Source: SIG622 sp045652245 (GTDB lineage: Bacteria; Bacillota; Clostridia; Oscillospirales; CAG-382). From it: a DNA stretch of 64,000 bases. Every line of letters begins with the position of its first letter. Position 1 is the stretch's first letter. Location of the stretch: the NCBI GenBank assembly GCA_045652245.1, contig JAZRTY010000043.1, forward strand, positions 5,142-69,141, in the 5' to 3' direction. The notes beneath the pieces were generated by a model. That model saw only the letters and a program-made list of their open reading frames with translations, was not told where the DNA came from and searched no databases. Below are positions 15,788-24,614 of the stretch, piece after piece. The position numbers and the translations under genes are program-made.

Positions 15788-16927
15788 TTACAGCTTCGAT
15801 ACAAGATATTCCCCGAACTGTGCACAAGTTGCACCGTCGGTATTTCCCGTAACTTGTACTTTTCCTTCACTCTCACAAAGGTTCAGGGCATCCTCGAGCT
15901 TCTGAGCCTTATTTACAAGCCCTATATGGCGAAGAAGCATCGCCAACGCCTTAAGAATACTCTGTGGGTTTGCATATTCTCCGATTCCCTCTTCAATCAT
16001 ACGGGGAGCTGAACCGTGAATAGCCTCAAACATCGCATATCTGTCTCCGATATTCGCACTTCCGGCAGTACCGACACCACCCTGAATTTGCGCAGCCTCA
16101 TCGGTAATGATATCACCGTAAAGATTCGGTAACACGAACACCTGGAATTTATCTCTGATAGCTTCGTTTACAAGGTTTGCACTCATAATATCGATATACC
16201 AGTCCTCGGCAACTATACCCGGATATTCCGAAGCTATTTCGTGACAGATTGCAGAGAACTTTCCGTCGGTTTTCTTCATAATATTAGCCTTTGTTACAAT
16301 TGAAACGCTTGTCTTTCCGTTATTTTTTGCGTATTCAAAGGCAGCTCTTGCAATTCTTCTCGTACCTGCATTGGTTGTAACCTTAAAGTCAAAGGCAAGC
16401 TTATCCGGTACTTCAAACCCACTGCTTCCGAGGACATATTCGCCCTCTGTGTTTTCACGGTAGAAAATCCAGTCGATATTTTTTTCGGGGACAGATACCG
16501 GACGCACATTTGCATAAAGGTCAAGCTCACGGCGAAGTGTTACATTTGCACTTTCCATACTACCACCCTTGGGTGTTGTTGTCGGCCCCTTGAGCAATAC
16601 GTCACATTCCTTAATTTTCGCAAGGACATCACTCGGTACCGGCTCGTTCTTTGCAAGTCTGTTCTCTATTGTAAGACCCTCGATTTCACGAAGCTCTATC
16701 TTGCCATTTGTAATTTCTTCTTGTAGCAGCTTTTCGGCTACTTTCTTTGCCTCATCAACTATTATCGGACCTATTCCGTCGCCACCGATAATTCCTATTA
16801 TAATTTTTTCTTTCTTTGAAAAGTCTGTTCTTTGCGCGTTTTTCTCCATTCTTTCGCATCTTTCAAGCTGCTTTTCAAGAAGACTGCGAAAATGGACGCA
16901 GTATTCATCTATATTGTAATTTGACAT
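15788..16927 (-). CDS. icd: Isocitrate dehydrogenase (isocitrate/isopropylmalate dehydrogenase family)
   Basis: 379 residues from the ATG at 16927 (MSNYNIDEYCVHF), with an AGAGGAAAG ribosome site; an upstream extension would run into the aconitase gene. Oxidative decarboxylation of isocitrate to 2-oxoglutarate is the expected reaction. Family blocks: GIIGGDGIGPIIVDEAKKV, substrate-binding LRRELDLYANVRPV, FYRENTEGEYV, then the metal site PNLYGDIITDEAAQIQGGVG and IHGSAPRM. An N-terminal coiled segment of about 40 residues precedes the nucleotide fold. The operon with Re-citrate synthase and aconitase favours isocitrate over isopropylmalate or homoisocitrate. Coenzyme choice (NAD or NADP) is not determined. 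Confidence 0.88.
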   Translation of the reverse strand: MSNYNIDEYCVHFRSLLEKQLERCERMEKNAQRTDFSKKEKIIIGIIGGDGIGPIIVDEAKKVAEKLLQEEITNGKIELREIEGLTIENRLAKNEPVPSDVLAKIKECDVLLKGPTTTPKGGSMESANVTLRRELDLYANVRPVSVPEKNIDWIFYRENTEGEYVLGSSGFEVPDKLAFDFKVTTNAGTRRIARAAFEYAKNNGKTSVSIVTKANIMKKTDGKFSAICHEIASEYPGIVAEDWYIDIMSANLVNEAIRDKFQVFVLPNLYGDIITDEAAQIQGGVGTAGSANIGDRYAMFEAIHGSAPRMIEEGIGEYANPQSILKALAMLLRHIGLVNKAQKLEDALNLCESEGKVQVTGNTDGATCAQFGEYLVSKL

Positions 16928-16940
16928 ATTCTTTCCTCTT

Positions 16941-18872
16941 TTATTTGTTTTTTTCTTTTGTGTAGCCAAGAAGCCCACCGCACTTGAGCATTTCCTTTTG
17001 TCTTTCACTAAAAGAGCAATTAAGTGTATAGCTTTCATTCTTTGTCTTATTCACAAGGGTAATTTCACCACTGTCCATTCCTTCGTAAATATTGCAAACA
17101 GAAAGCTCGTCGCCCTGCGATAATTTATCATAATCGTCGGCATTTTTAAAGGTAAGTGGCAGAATTCCTGCGTTTATAAGGTTTGCAACGTGAATTCTTG
17201 CAAAGCTCTTTGCAATAACACATCTTACGCCAAGATAAAGTGGAACAAGTGCTGCGTGCTCACGGGAAGAGCCTTGTCCGTAGTTTGAGCCACCGACAAT
17301 TATGCTGTTACCTTGTGCCTTTGCTCTTTCCGGGAAGCTTTCGTCACATACTGCAAAGCAGAATTTTGAAAGATACGGAATATTTGAACGGAAGGGAAGA
17401 ATTTTAGCACCTGCCGGCATTATGTGGTCGGTTGTAATATTGTCACCAACCTTCAGTACAAGGGGAGCTGAAATTTCATCTGTAACAGGATATGTATCGG
17501 GGAATTTCTTTATATTGGGACCTCTCTGGATTTCTATGCTGTCTGCTTCAGCTTCACTTGCAGGAAGAATAATTGCACTATCGTCAATTTTGAAGCTTTC
17601 AGGCATTGTAACAGTCGGCATATCCCCAAGCAGCATAGGATTGTAAATTTCGCCTGTAAGAGCTGCTGCTACTGCAGTTTCGGGAGAACAAAGATAAACC
17701 TGTCCGTCTGCCGTTCCACTTCTGCCCTCGAAGTTACGGTTAAAGGTACGAAGGGAAACACCACCGGAATTTGGTGAAAAGCCCATACCGATACAAGGGC
17801 CACACGCACACTCAAGCACTCTTGCGCCTGATGCTATAATATCCGAAAGTGCGCCACAATCGGAAAGCATACGAAGTACCTGCTTTGAACCGGGTGAAAT
17901 TGAAAGGCTGACATCGGTATTTACCGTCTTTCCCTTGAGAAGTGCTGCAACCTTTAGCATATCAAAGAGTGAAGAGTTAGTACAAGAGCCGATACAAACC
18001 TGATTTACCTTTGTCCCCTTGAGGGATGCAACCGTTGCTATATTATCAGGTGAATGAGGACACGCAATAAGAGGCTCAAGAGTAGATAAATCAATATCTA
18101 TAATTCTGTCATAAACTGCATCCTCATCGCTTGAAAGCTCGATATAGTCCTCTCCTCTGCCCTCGGCTTCAAGGAACTTTTTTGTAATTTCATCAGACGG
18201 GAAAATAGAGGTAGTAGCGCCAAGCTCTGTTCCCATATTTGTGATTGTCGCACGTTCCGGAACAGACAAAGTCTTTATTCCCTCGCCACCCCATTCGATA
18301 ATTGCGCCAACTCCACCTTTAACAGAGAGAATACGGAGTATTTCAAGGCTTACGTCCTTTGCTGTCACAAACGGACGAAGCTTTCCTGTAAGGTTAACCT
18401 TATACATTTTCGGCATTGTGATATAGTATTCACCACCACCCATGGCAACTGCGACATCAAGTCCACCTGCACCAAAGGCAAGCATACCGATACCACCACC
18501 TGTAGGAGTGTGGCTGTCAGAGCCGATAAGGGTTTTGCCGGGTTTTCCGAAGCGTTCAAGATGTACCTGATGACAGATACCGTTTCCGGGACGTGAAAAG
18601 TAAATTCCGTGTTTTTTTGCTATACTTGCGATAAATCTGTGATCGTCTGCATTTTCAAAGCCACACTGCAAGGTATTGTGGTCAATATACGCCACACTTC
18701 TCTCGGTACGAACTCTCGGAATTCCCATAGCCTCAAATTCAAGATATGCCATAGTCCCCGTTGCGTCCTGCGTTAATGTCTGGTCAATTTTCAGCGCAAT
18801 TTCAGAGCCGGGTATCATATCCCCGGAAACGAGATGCGATTTTATTATTTTTTGTGCTATTGTAAGTCCCAT
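16941..18872 (-). CDS. acn: Aconitate hydratase
   Basis: Converts citrate to isocitrate via a [4Fe-4S] cluster. 643 residues, matching the shorter bacterial/archaeal aconitase type (about 640-660) rather than the 890-residue AcnA. Motifs: GSDSHTPTGGGIGMLAFG, the first cluster Cys in CIGSCTNSSLFD, the pair in ACGPCIGMG, GRSGTADGQVYLCSPE, and the swivel domain GGSNYGQGSSREHAA. AAGGAG sits 8 bases before the ATG. 14 bases separate it from icd. The two other operon members leave little doubt about citrate as substrate, although homoaconitase relatives share these motifs. Confidence 0.92.
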   Translation of the reverse strand: MGLTIAQKIIKSHLVSGDMIPGSEIALKIDQTLTQDATGTMAYLEFEAMGIPRVRTERSVAYIDHNTLQCGFENADDHRFIASIAKKHGIYFSRPGNGICHQVHLERFGKPGKTLIGSDSHTPTGGGIGMLAFGAGGLDVAVAMGGGEYYITMPKMYKVNLTGKLRPFVTAKDVSLEILRILSVKGGVGAIIEWGGEGIKTLSVPERATITNMGTELGATTSIFPSDEITKKFLEAEGRGEDYIELSSDEDAVYDRIIDIDLSTLEPLIACPHSPDNIATVASLKGTKVNQVCIGSCTNSSLFDMLKVAALLKGKTVNTDVSLSISPGSKQVLRMLSDCGALSDIIASGARVLECACGPCIGMGFSPNSGGVSLRTFNRNFEGRSGTADGQVYLCSPETAVAAALTGEIYNPMLLGDMPTVTMPESFKIDDSAIILPASEAEADSIEIQRGPNIKKFPDTYPVTDEISAPLVLKVGDNITTDHIMPAGAKILPFRSNIPYLSKFCFAVCDESFPERAKAQGNSIIVGGSNYGQGSSREHAALVPLYLGVRCVIAKSFARIHVANLINAGILPLTFKNADDYDKLSQGDELSVCNIYEGMDSGEITLVNKTKNESYTLNCSFSERQKEMLKCGGLLGYTKEKNK

Positions 18873-18901
18873 TTTAATCTCCTTATGTTTGCTAATAAAT
18901 A

Positions 18902-19546
18902 TTAGTTGTCTGTATTGTTAAGTATATGGTCTCTTGCGTTCTTTATGTGCTTTACAGTAAGCTCTTCTGCAAGAACGGTGTTTCCCGAAATTATTGCATT
19001 ACAGATTTCCCTGTGTTCACTTGAAGAGTTTTTAGCTCTGTTACTGTTCTGAACAGATGCCTTTCTGTATTTCATAACCTTTTTATGTAAGGGGTAGAGT
19101 GTATCGAAAAGCACCGTACTGCCCGAGAGCTTATATAGCGTTTCGTGGAATTTTGAGTCCATATTCTTAATATTATCGGCATCACCCTTTTCGGTATAAA
19201 ATTCCTGGAGCTCAACTATATCAAGAAGCTCTTTTTTTCCTTGTTCGGTTATATTTTCTGCTGCCATTTTTGCAGCAAGTCCCTCTGTACGCACTCTTAT
19301 TTCATACATATCACGTATGTCCTTTTCGGAAATACCGATAACCGATGCACCCTTGGAGGTGAGTTCAACTATTCTTTCCTGCTCAAGTCTGCGAATAGCC
19401 TCTCGAATCGGGGTCCTGCTGACACCAAGCTTTTCCGACAGGCTGATTTCTGTGAAAATTTCACCTCGTGAATAAACTCCCGTGAGAATTTCGTGTTCAA
19501 GCTGTTCAAATATCTGGTCTGCAAGAGATACTGTCTTGTGTTCCAT
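18902..19546 (-). CDS. GntR-family (FCD subgroup) transcriptional regulator
   Basis: 214 residues. N-terminal winged helix: LEHEILTGVYSRGEIFTEISL, then SEKLGVSRTPIREAIRRLEQE, the GntR recognition block. The C-terminal FCD all-helical domain carries metal/ligand residues in DMYEIRVRTEGLAAKMA and FHETLYKLSG and ends with the HREICNAI / VKHIKNARDH helices; this domain binds carboxylic acids in many relatives. It lies between the Re-citrate synthase and aconitase genes, so a TCA intermediate is a reasonable effector. An inverted repeat overlapping the operon promoter (20961-20978) is the likely operator. Confidence 0.92.
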   Translation of the reverse strand: MEHKTVSLADQIFEQLEHEILTGVYSRGEIFTEISLSEKLGVSRTPIREAIRRLEQERIVELTSKGASVIGISEKDIRDMYEIRVRTEGLAAKMAAENITEQGKKELLDIVELQEFYTEKGDADNIKNMDSKFHETLYKLSGSTVLFDTLYPLHKKVMKYRKASVQNSNRAKNSSSEHREICNAIISGNTVLAEELTVKHIKNARDHILNNTDN

Positions 19547-19570
19547 AATCTTATTCCTTTCTAAAAAAAC

Positions 19571-20944
19571 TTAGACTCTGAAGTTTTCGCCGGATATTTC
19601 TTCTATCTTCCTCTCAATTTCGCTGCTTGAAAGCGAGGACTGTCTGCCACCCTCGTATTCCTTATCAATCCATTCCTTAAGCGATATAACAAGGGGAGAT
19701 TTCTTATCAACTGCGCGTTCTGCGCTCAGGTCATAGTAGTCGTTAATCCAATATGCGATACCTGCAAGACCACTTGTCTTGCTTATCATAACAGAGGCTT
19801 TTCTGTTGAGAATTTTCTTTGTATCAAAAATATTGTATATTTCCTCATCCTTAAGTAAACCGTCAGCATGAATACCTGCTCTTGTACAGTTGAAGTTCTT
19901 GCCGACAAACGGAGTCATCGGCGGAATTCTGTAACCCATATTTTCCTTGAAGTACTGTGCAATTTCTGTAATCACTGTCGGCTGCATTCCGTCAAGAGAG
20001 CCACGAAGTGACGCATATTCAAATACCATCGCTTCAAGTGGAATATTACCTGTTCTCTCTCCAATACCGAGCAGTGAACAGTTAACTGCGCACGCACCGT
20101 ACAGCCATGCAGTAGACGCATTTGCAACAGCTTTATAGAAGTCATTATGTCCGTGCCATTCAAGCATTTCCGAAGGAACATCCGAGTAGTGCTGAAGTCC
20201 GTAGATAATGCCGGGAACGCTTCTCGGAAGTGCTACCTCGGTATACGGAACGCCGTAACCCATTGTATCACAGGCTCTTATTTTTACGGGAATTCCTGCA
20301 TCCTGTGCCATTTTCTGAAGCTCATTTACAAAGGGTACTACAAAGCCATAGAAGTCGGCACGTGTTATATCCTCAAAATGACATCTCGGATAAACTCCTG
20401 CTTCAAATGCCTCAGCAACTGTTGCCAAGTACATTTTCATACATTCGCTTCTGCTCATTTTGAGTTTTTTGAAAATATGATAGTCACTACAGCTGACAAG
20501 GATACCCGTTTCACGGATTCCAAGGTCACGAACGAGCTTGAAGTCTTCTTTTGTAGCCCTTATCCAGGTTGTGATTTCCGGGAACTTAAGTCCTAAGTCC
20601 TGACATCTCTGTATTGCCTCCCTGTCCTTTTTGGAGTAAACGAAAAATTCTGTCTGTCTGATAATTCCGTAAGGACCCCCGAGCTTTGACATAAGAGAAT
20701 AAAGGTCTACAATCTGCTGTACAGAATAAGGCTCAACCGATTGCTGTCCGTCTCGAAAAGAAGTATCTGTTATCCAGATTTCCTCCGGCATTCCCATAGG
20801 CACTCGTCTGTGGTTGAAGGATACCTTCGGTATTTCTTCGTAAGGATATATATCACGGTACAGATTCGGATCTGTTACTTCCTGAAGCTGATATCTGTAG
20901 CTTTTTTGTTCAAGCAGGTTTGTTTTTGATGATATTTCGAGCAT
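19571..20944 (-). CDS. Re-citrate synthase (2-isopropylmalate synthase-like)
   Basis: 457 residues of the HMGL/isopropylmalate synthase barrel family. ITDTSFRDGQQSVEPYS is the family DTxxRDG metal/acyl-CoA site, and EWHGHNDFYKAVANASTAWLYGA provides the HxH metal ligands. TRAGIHADGLLKDEEIYN closes the barrel. The N-terminal extension and length match clostridial Re-citrate synthase (Clostridium kluyveri type), which condenses oxaloacetate and acetyl-CoA. It is often misannotated as isopropylmalate synthase; the following aconitase and isocitrate dehydrogenase genes decide for citrate. First gene of the operon, with a strong promoter and probable operator upstream. No normal (Si) citrate synthase is seen in the window. 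Confidence 0.88.
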   Translation of the reverse strand: MLEISSKTNLLEQKSYRYQLQEVTDPNLYRDIYPYEEIPKVSFNHRRVPMGMPEEIWITDTSFRDGQQSVEPYSVQQIVDLYSLMSKLGGPYGIIRQTEFFVYSKKDREAIQRCQDLGLKFPEITTWIRATKEDFKLVRDLGIRETGILVSCSDYHIFKKLKMSRSECMKMYLATVAEAFEAGVYPRCHFEDITRADFYGFVVPFVNELQKMAQDAGIPVKIRACDTMGYGVPYTEVALPRSVPGIIYGLQHYSDVPSEMLEWHGHNDFYKAVANASTAWLYGACAVNCSLLGIGERTGNIPLEAMVFEYASLRGSLDGMQPTVITEIAQYFKENMGYRIPPMTPFVGKNFNCTRAGIHADGLLKDEEIYNIFDTKKILNRKASVMISKTSGLAGIAYWINDYYDLSAERAVDKKSPLVISLKEWIDKEYEGGRQSSLSSSEIERKIEEISGENFRV

Positions 20945-20960
20945 TTGTATTCCACCTCTC

Positions 20961-21006
20961 TTGTATTAATGTATACAATTATACAACAATATTTGTGTTT
21001 TGTCAA
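20961..21006 (-). promoter_or_regulatory. Promoter and candidate GntR operator of the Re-citrate synthase operon
   Basis: Minus strand: TTGACA (21001-21006), 17-base spacer, TATAAT (20978-20983). Just downstream is the inverted repeat TTGTATTAATGTATACAA (20961-20978), overlapping the transcription start. Such A/T-rich palindromes are usual for FCD-type GntR proteins, one of which is encoded in this operon. Confidence 0.75.
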
Positions 21007-21090
21007 GGGCAAATGCAAAAGTTTCTGTATTTTAAAATATTTTCTGTTTTGGAAGCATATGAAAATATAAGTGATTTTATCCTCAAATAC

Positions 21091-21124
21091 TTTTTATTAC
21101 GGGGGATAAAATCCCCCGTAAAAA
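21091..21124 (-). terminator. Intrinsic terminator after the hexosamine kinase gene
   Basis: Stem ACGGGGGAT/ATCCCCCGT (21099-21119) with flanking T and A runs; 41 bases past the stop at 21165. Confidence 0.9.
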
Positions 21125-21164
21125 GAAAAAGCAGGAAAGAAATTCTCCCCTGCTTATACTGTAT

Positions 21165-22262
21165 TTACTTGTTATAGTATTTCTTCACAATAGCTTCAAG
21201 CTCGTCCCACTTGTTTTCCATATCCTCAACAAGCTTCAGCTGTGTACGTGCTCTATCGAGATTATGACCATCATAATGAATTTTAAAGTATGTATCTCCT
21301 TCAAGATAGTCTGTCAGGAAGCGAATTCCACACTCAAGAGTCATAGTTTTTGCACCGAACACAAGAAGCTCTACTTCTTTTTCGGTTATTCTGTCACCGA
21401 GCGCTTCAAGGAAGCCCTTTGTGTAAGCTTCGAAAAGCTCAAACTCAACCTTTACCTTTGACAGGTCCTTTTCGTCCTCGGCAGCATACGTAGCACCAAA
21501 TCTTATTGAGTCACCATAATCATAGAGCATAGAACCGGGCATTACCGTGTCAAGGTCAATAACCGCTATAAAGTTATCCTTTTCGTCAAGGAGAACGTTA
21601 TTAAGCTTTGTATCGTTATGTGTTACACGAAGTGGAATTTCCTGCTTCGCAAGAGCATTTACAATTTTTCCTGCCTCCTGCTTTCTTGCAAGGGCAAATT
21701 CAACCTCTTTCTGAACATTTGCAAGTCTGCCGCACTTATCCTGTGCTATCGCCTTTTCAAGATTTTCAAATCTCCATATAGTATTATGGAAATTTTCGAT
21801 AGTTTCATAAAGCTTATCTGCGGGAAAGTCTGAAAGCATATTCTGGAAGGTACCGAACGCCTTTGCAGCAAGATACAGATGCTCGGGTTTCTCTGCCTTG
21901 TTGTAAACCATGCCTTCAATAAAGGTGTAAAGTCTGAAGTGCTCGTTTTCTTCACTCACGAAGTGGTTTTTTCCGTCCTTGGTCTTTACAACCGTCAGGC
22001 ACTTCTGAACCGTATTATCCTTCATCTGTGCAAGTTTATTTTCAATATGCTCAAGAACCTCACAGATATTACTCATAACCTGGTCGGGCTTTTTAAATAC
22101 ATTCGTATTTATTCTCTGAAGGGTGTACTTTGTTCCCTTATCGGTTTTTATAAGGAATGTATTGTTTATATGTCCGCCGCCAAAGGGCTCTGCCAAAACC
22201 GGAGTTCCGTCTGTTACAAATTTCTTTGCAACCTCTATGCAATAATTAGCCGTTAATTCCAT
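21165..22262 (-). CDS. nahK: N-acetylhexosamine 1-kinase-like phosphotransferase
   Basis: 365 residues of the aminoglycoside-phosphotransferase fold. Blocks that agree with bifidobacterial NahK throughout include EPFGGGHINNTFLI, YTLQRINTNVF, the catalytic VTHNDTKLNNVLLDE, IDLDTVMPGSMLYDYGDSIR and MTLECGIRFLTDYLEGD. That enzyme phosphorylates GlcNAc or GalNAc at C1 in the lacto-N-biose/galacto-N-biose pathway. The upstream overlapping gene encodes a nucleotidyltransferase, the expected next step. No lacto-N-biose phosphorylase is in the window, so the source of free HexNAc is unknown. Its start overlaps the end of the upstream gene by 17 bases. Confidence 0.88.
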   Translation of the reverse strand: MELTANYCIEVAKKFVTDGTPVLAEPFGGGHINNTFLIKTDKGTKYTLQRINTNVFKKPDQVMSNICEVLEHIENKLAQMKDNTVQKCLTVVKTKDGKNHFVSEENEHFRLYTFIEGMVYNKAEKPEHLYLAAKAFGTFQNMLSDFPADKLYETIENFHNTIWRFENLEKAIAQDKCGRLANVQKEVEFALARKQEAGKIVNALAKQEIPLRVTHNDTKLNNVLLDEKDNFIAVIDLDTVMPGSMLYDYGDSIRFGATYAAEDEKDLSKVKVEFELFEAYTKGFLEALGDRITEKEVELLVFGAKTMTLECGIRFLTDYLEGDTYFKIHYDGHNLDRARTQLKLVEDMENKWDELEAIVKKYYNK

Positions 22263-23115
22263 CGTATTTCCCCTCCGAAATAAGCTGTCCTATTGCCTGT
22301 ACAACCTCTGCCTTGTCTTCCTTGTAGGTCATACCGTACCACTTATTGACATTTTTGAATACCTTAACCTTTGTCTTACCTCTCTTTATAAGGTTATCAA
22401 CAACAGTTACGATATAAAATTCGTCCTTCATAAGGTCGGCGTTCTGCATAAAGTCGTTAAAGTCGTTTTCTATTTCCGTAAACACCTCAGGAGTAAAGCC
22501 CCAGAGATTCATTGATACAATTGTACCCTTCGGAAGCTTTGTCCAGGTTTCGCCGCCGTCCTCGGTGTATTCAAGCTTTGAATTTATTTTTGTGCGTTCT
22601 GTTATTCCCTTAAGATAGCCGCATCTTACATTACACACGCCTCTTGCAACAGTGCCGTTTTCCGTGATTGTATTTTCAAGAAGATAGCCTACCATTGCAC
22701 AGTCAAGTCCTTTGGCATTGTCAAGATACTTTTTAATTTCTACAAAGGCATCACAGCCATAATAGTCATCGGCATTTATGAGCGCAAAGGGAGTTTTAAC
22801 CACATCACGGCAACAGTAAATTGCGTGTCCTGTTCCCATCGGCTTTGTTCTGCCCTCGGGGACTATCGACATATCCTGCATAACGTATTCAACGTCAATC
22901 ATTTTTTCTATTCTCTTGCCGACAAGCTCACGGAAGTCCTTTTCTATTTCTTCCTTAATTATGAATACAACCTTATTAAAGCCTGCTTTTTTCGCATCAA
23001 AAACTGAATAATCAAGTATCGCTCTGCCATCCGGTGAAACCGGCTCCATCTGCTTAAGTCCACCAAAACGGCTTCCCATACCGGCTGCCATTACAACAAG
23101 TGTTGCGTCGCTCAT
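22246..23115 (-). CDS. Sugar-1-phosphate nucleotidyltransferase (UDP-HexNAc pyrophosphorylase-like)
   Basis: 289 residues from the ATG at 23115 (MSDATLVVMAAGMGSRFGG), with an AGGAAGGAAA ribosome site; an upstream in-frame start lacks one. The Rossmann-like NTP-transferase domain has the nucleotide loop MAAGMGSRFGGLKQ and the ALINADDYYG Mg-binding segment. It should make UDP-GlcNAc or UDP-GalNAc from the HexNAc-1-phosphate produced by the overlapping kinase. Relatives of this type occur beside nahK in bifidobacterial operons. The sugar specificity is inferred from the neighbour, not from the sequence. The gene overlap implies translational coupling. Confidence 0.85.
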   Translation of the reverse strand: MSDATLVVMAAGMGSRFGGLKQMEPVSPDGRAILDYSVFDAKKAGFNKVVFIIKEEIEKDFRELVGKRIEKMIDVEYVMQDMSIVPEGRTKPMGTGHAIYCCRDVVKTPFALINADDYYGCDAFVEIKKYLDNAKGLDCAMVGYLLENTITENGTVARGVCNVRCGYLKGITERTKINSKLEYTEDGGETWTKLPKGTIVSMNLWGFTPEVFTEIENDFNDFMQNADLMKDEFYIVTVVDNLIKRGKTKVKVFKNVNKWYGMTYKEDKAEVVQAIGQLISEGKYDGING

Positions 23116-23211
23116 AACATAATTTCCTTCCTGTATGTAATTTATGCAGGTAAAGCTCTGCAAAACCTGCAAATTTATAGTATGCAATACATTATATACC
23201 ACTTACTGTAT

Positions 23212-23240
23212 ATTGTACCACAACTAATTTCTGTTGTCAA
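23212..23240 (-). promoter_or_regulatory. Promoter of the nucleotidyltransferase-nahK operon
   Basis: Minus strand: TTGACA (23235-23240), 17-base spacer, TACAAT (23212-23217). The leader of about 90 bases contains a GCAGG...CCTGC hairpin. Confidence 0.8.
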
Positions 23241-23307
23241 TAAAAAACACCTTATTAAAACTACATATACACATTTAACGAAATATAATGTACCTTTTTG
23301 CAAAATA

Positions 23308-23736
23308 TTACTTTTTATGGTCTATTATTTTAAGAAAAGCCGACACCGTAATTATTCCCATTGCAATTGCAAGGGCAATCCCGATTGTTGAAAGCCCCTT
23401 ATCAAAAAACATTGCCCATTCCTTAAGGAAGGCATATCGCATTGTGTAGTACAGCGAGCCTCCCGGTACAAGCGGCAGAATTCCCGGTATAAGAAGGCTT
23501 ATTGCAGGCGTTTTGAGTACTCTTGCAAAAATTTCCGAATATATCCCTATTGAAAGCGACGCCATATAATAGCACACAACCTCCGAGGTGGATATCTGTG
23601 CAAAAAGCAAATAAACCGCCCAGGAAAGAGCACCTGCGAGAGTCAGCCATATAAGATGCTGCTTTTTTGAATAAAAAAAGAGTGAAAACCCTAAAGTGCC
23701 GAGTGCACCTGTCAATATTTGCATTGCAGCCTCCAT
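23308..23736 (-). CDS. Threonine/serine exporter, small (ThrE_2) half
   Basis: 142 residues with about four to five hydrophobic segments. It corresponds to the C-terminal half of ThrE-type exporters (DUF3815), with the IPGILPLVPGGSLYYTMRYAF block between segments and a start MEAAMQILTGALGTLGFSLFF. It overlaps the larger half by one base (TAATG), so the two are translated together and should form one exporter for amino acids or, in some relatives, dicarboxylates. Confidence 0.9.
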   Translation of the reverse strand: MEAAMQILTGALGTLGFSLFFYSKKQHLIWLTLAGALSWAVYLLFAQISTSEVVCYYMASLSIGIYSEIFARVLKTPAISLLIPGILPLVPGGSLYYTMRYAFLKEWAMFFDKGLSTIGIALAIAMGIITVSAFLKIIDHKK

Positions 23737-24491
23737 TAAATTACACCTCCAAAGAGAATTACCGTAACAAAGTATCCGCCTGCTATTGCAAGTGCAGTAA
23801 TCAGCGCTTCAAAAAGTCTTATTGTTCCGGCTATCATATCACCGCCAATGAGGTCTCTTATCGAGTTTGTAAGAGAAAGTCCCGGTATCAGAAGCATAAT
23901 ATTTCCTATAATGATTTTATCACTGCTCTGTCCAAAATTGCAAAGCACCGAAAGATATGCGCAGGCACTGATTATAAAGGAAGCGAATATATTTGAAAAT
24001 ACCTTGTTCATCTCCCTGCCTTCAATCAAGGAAACAGACAGCTTTGTCAAGGTTCCTATCAATGCCGAGATAAGCCCGTCTGTATATGAGCCACCAAAAA
24101 ATACAGTAAACGCTCCTGCTGCAAGTGCCCAGCCCACCGTCTGAAGATATACCGGATATTGCTTTTTGTTTTCGATTTCCGAAAGTCTCATTTCTATGTA
24201 ATCCGAGTCGGGATTCATGTTGCAAATTTCACGCGAAAGTGAATTCAGCGCATCAAGCTTTGAAAGGTCGGTTTTATAATTTTTTATTCTCCTTGTGTGA
24301 GTATGACTTTTTCCGTCATAGTCGGCTGTAACGACAATGCTTGAGGTTATTGTCAGAACATTTACGTTCTTTGCTCCATAGGCTGTGCAAATTCTCGTAA
24401 TACTGTCTTCAACCCTTGAAACCTCAGCACCGCTGCATAGCATTCTCTCACCGATAGTCAATGCATTGCTTAGCAATTTTGGGAATCTCAT
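23736..24491 (-). CDS. Threonine/serine exporter, large (ThrE/DUF1212) half
   Basis: 251 residues from the ATG at 24491 (MRFPKLLSNALTIGERMLCSG), with AAGGAG 9 bases upstream; a longer in-frame start at 24551 has none. The first 110 residues are the soluble DUF1212 part (GAEVSRVEDSITRICTAYGA). Five hydrophobic segments follow, including LLIPGLSLTNSIRDLIGGD, the family motif. Substrate is usually threonine or serine in actinobacteria; in Clostridia it is untested. Confidence 0.9.
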   Translation of the reverse strand: MRFPKLLSNALTIGERMLCSGAEVSRVEDSITRICTAYGAKNVNVLTITSSIVVTADYDGKSHTHTRRIKNYKTDLSKLDALNSLSREICNMNPDSDYIEMRLSEIENKKQYPVYLQTVGWALAAGAFTVFFGGSYTDGLISALIGTLTKLSVSLIEGREMNKVFSNIFASFIISACAYLSVLCNFGQSSDKIIIGNIMLLIPGLSLTNSIRDLIGGDMIAGTIRLFEALITALAIAGGYFVTVILFGGVI

Positions 24492-24573
24492 TGTATACTC
24501 CTTATACTGTACTTTATATATAATAATAGCACTAATTGAAGAAAATATCAATAGAAATATTATAAATTACAAC

Positions 24574-24614
24574 AAAAAACTCTCCAAAGGCTTTCCCTTC
24601 AGAGAGCTTTTTTG
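24574..24614 (-). terminator. Intrinsic terminator of the 24.6-25.2 kb transcript
   Basis: Minus strand: GCTCTCTGAAGG...AGAGTTTTTTG, stem GCTCTC/GAGAGT-type with a long loop, and T-runs on both strands. It lies 83 bases before the thrE start and ends the upstream minus-strand transcription. Confidence 0.7.

Noticed and set aside
16941..20944. Leucine or AAA-lysine (homocitrate) biosynthesis operon
   Set aside because: The family resemblance fits, but the single-chain aconitase, the isocitrate dehydrogenase blocks and the Re-citrate synthase-type length favour citrate to 2-oxoglutarate.
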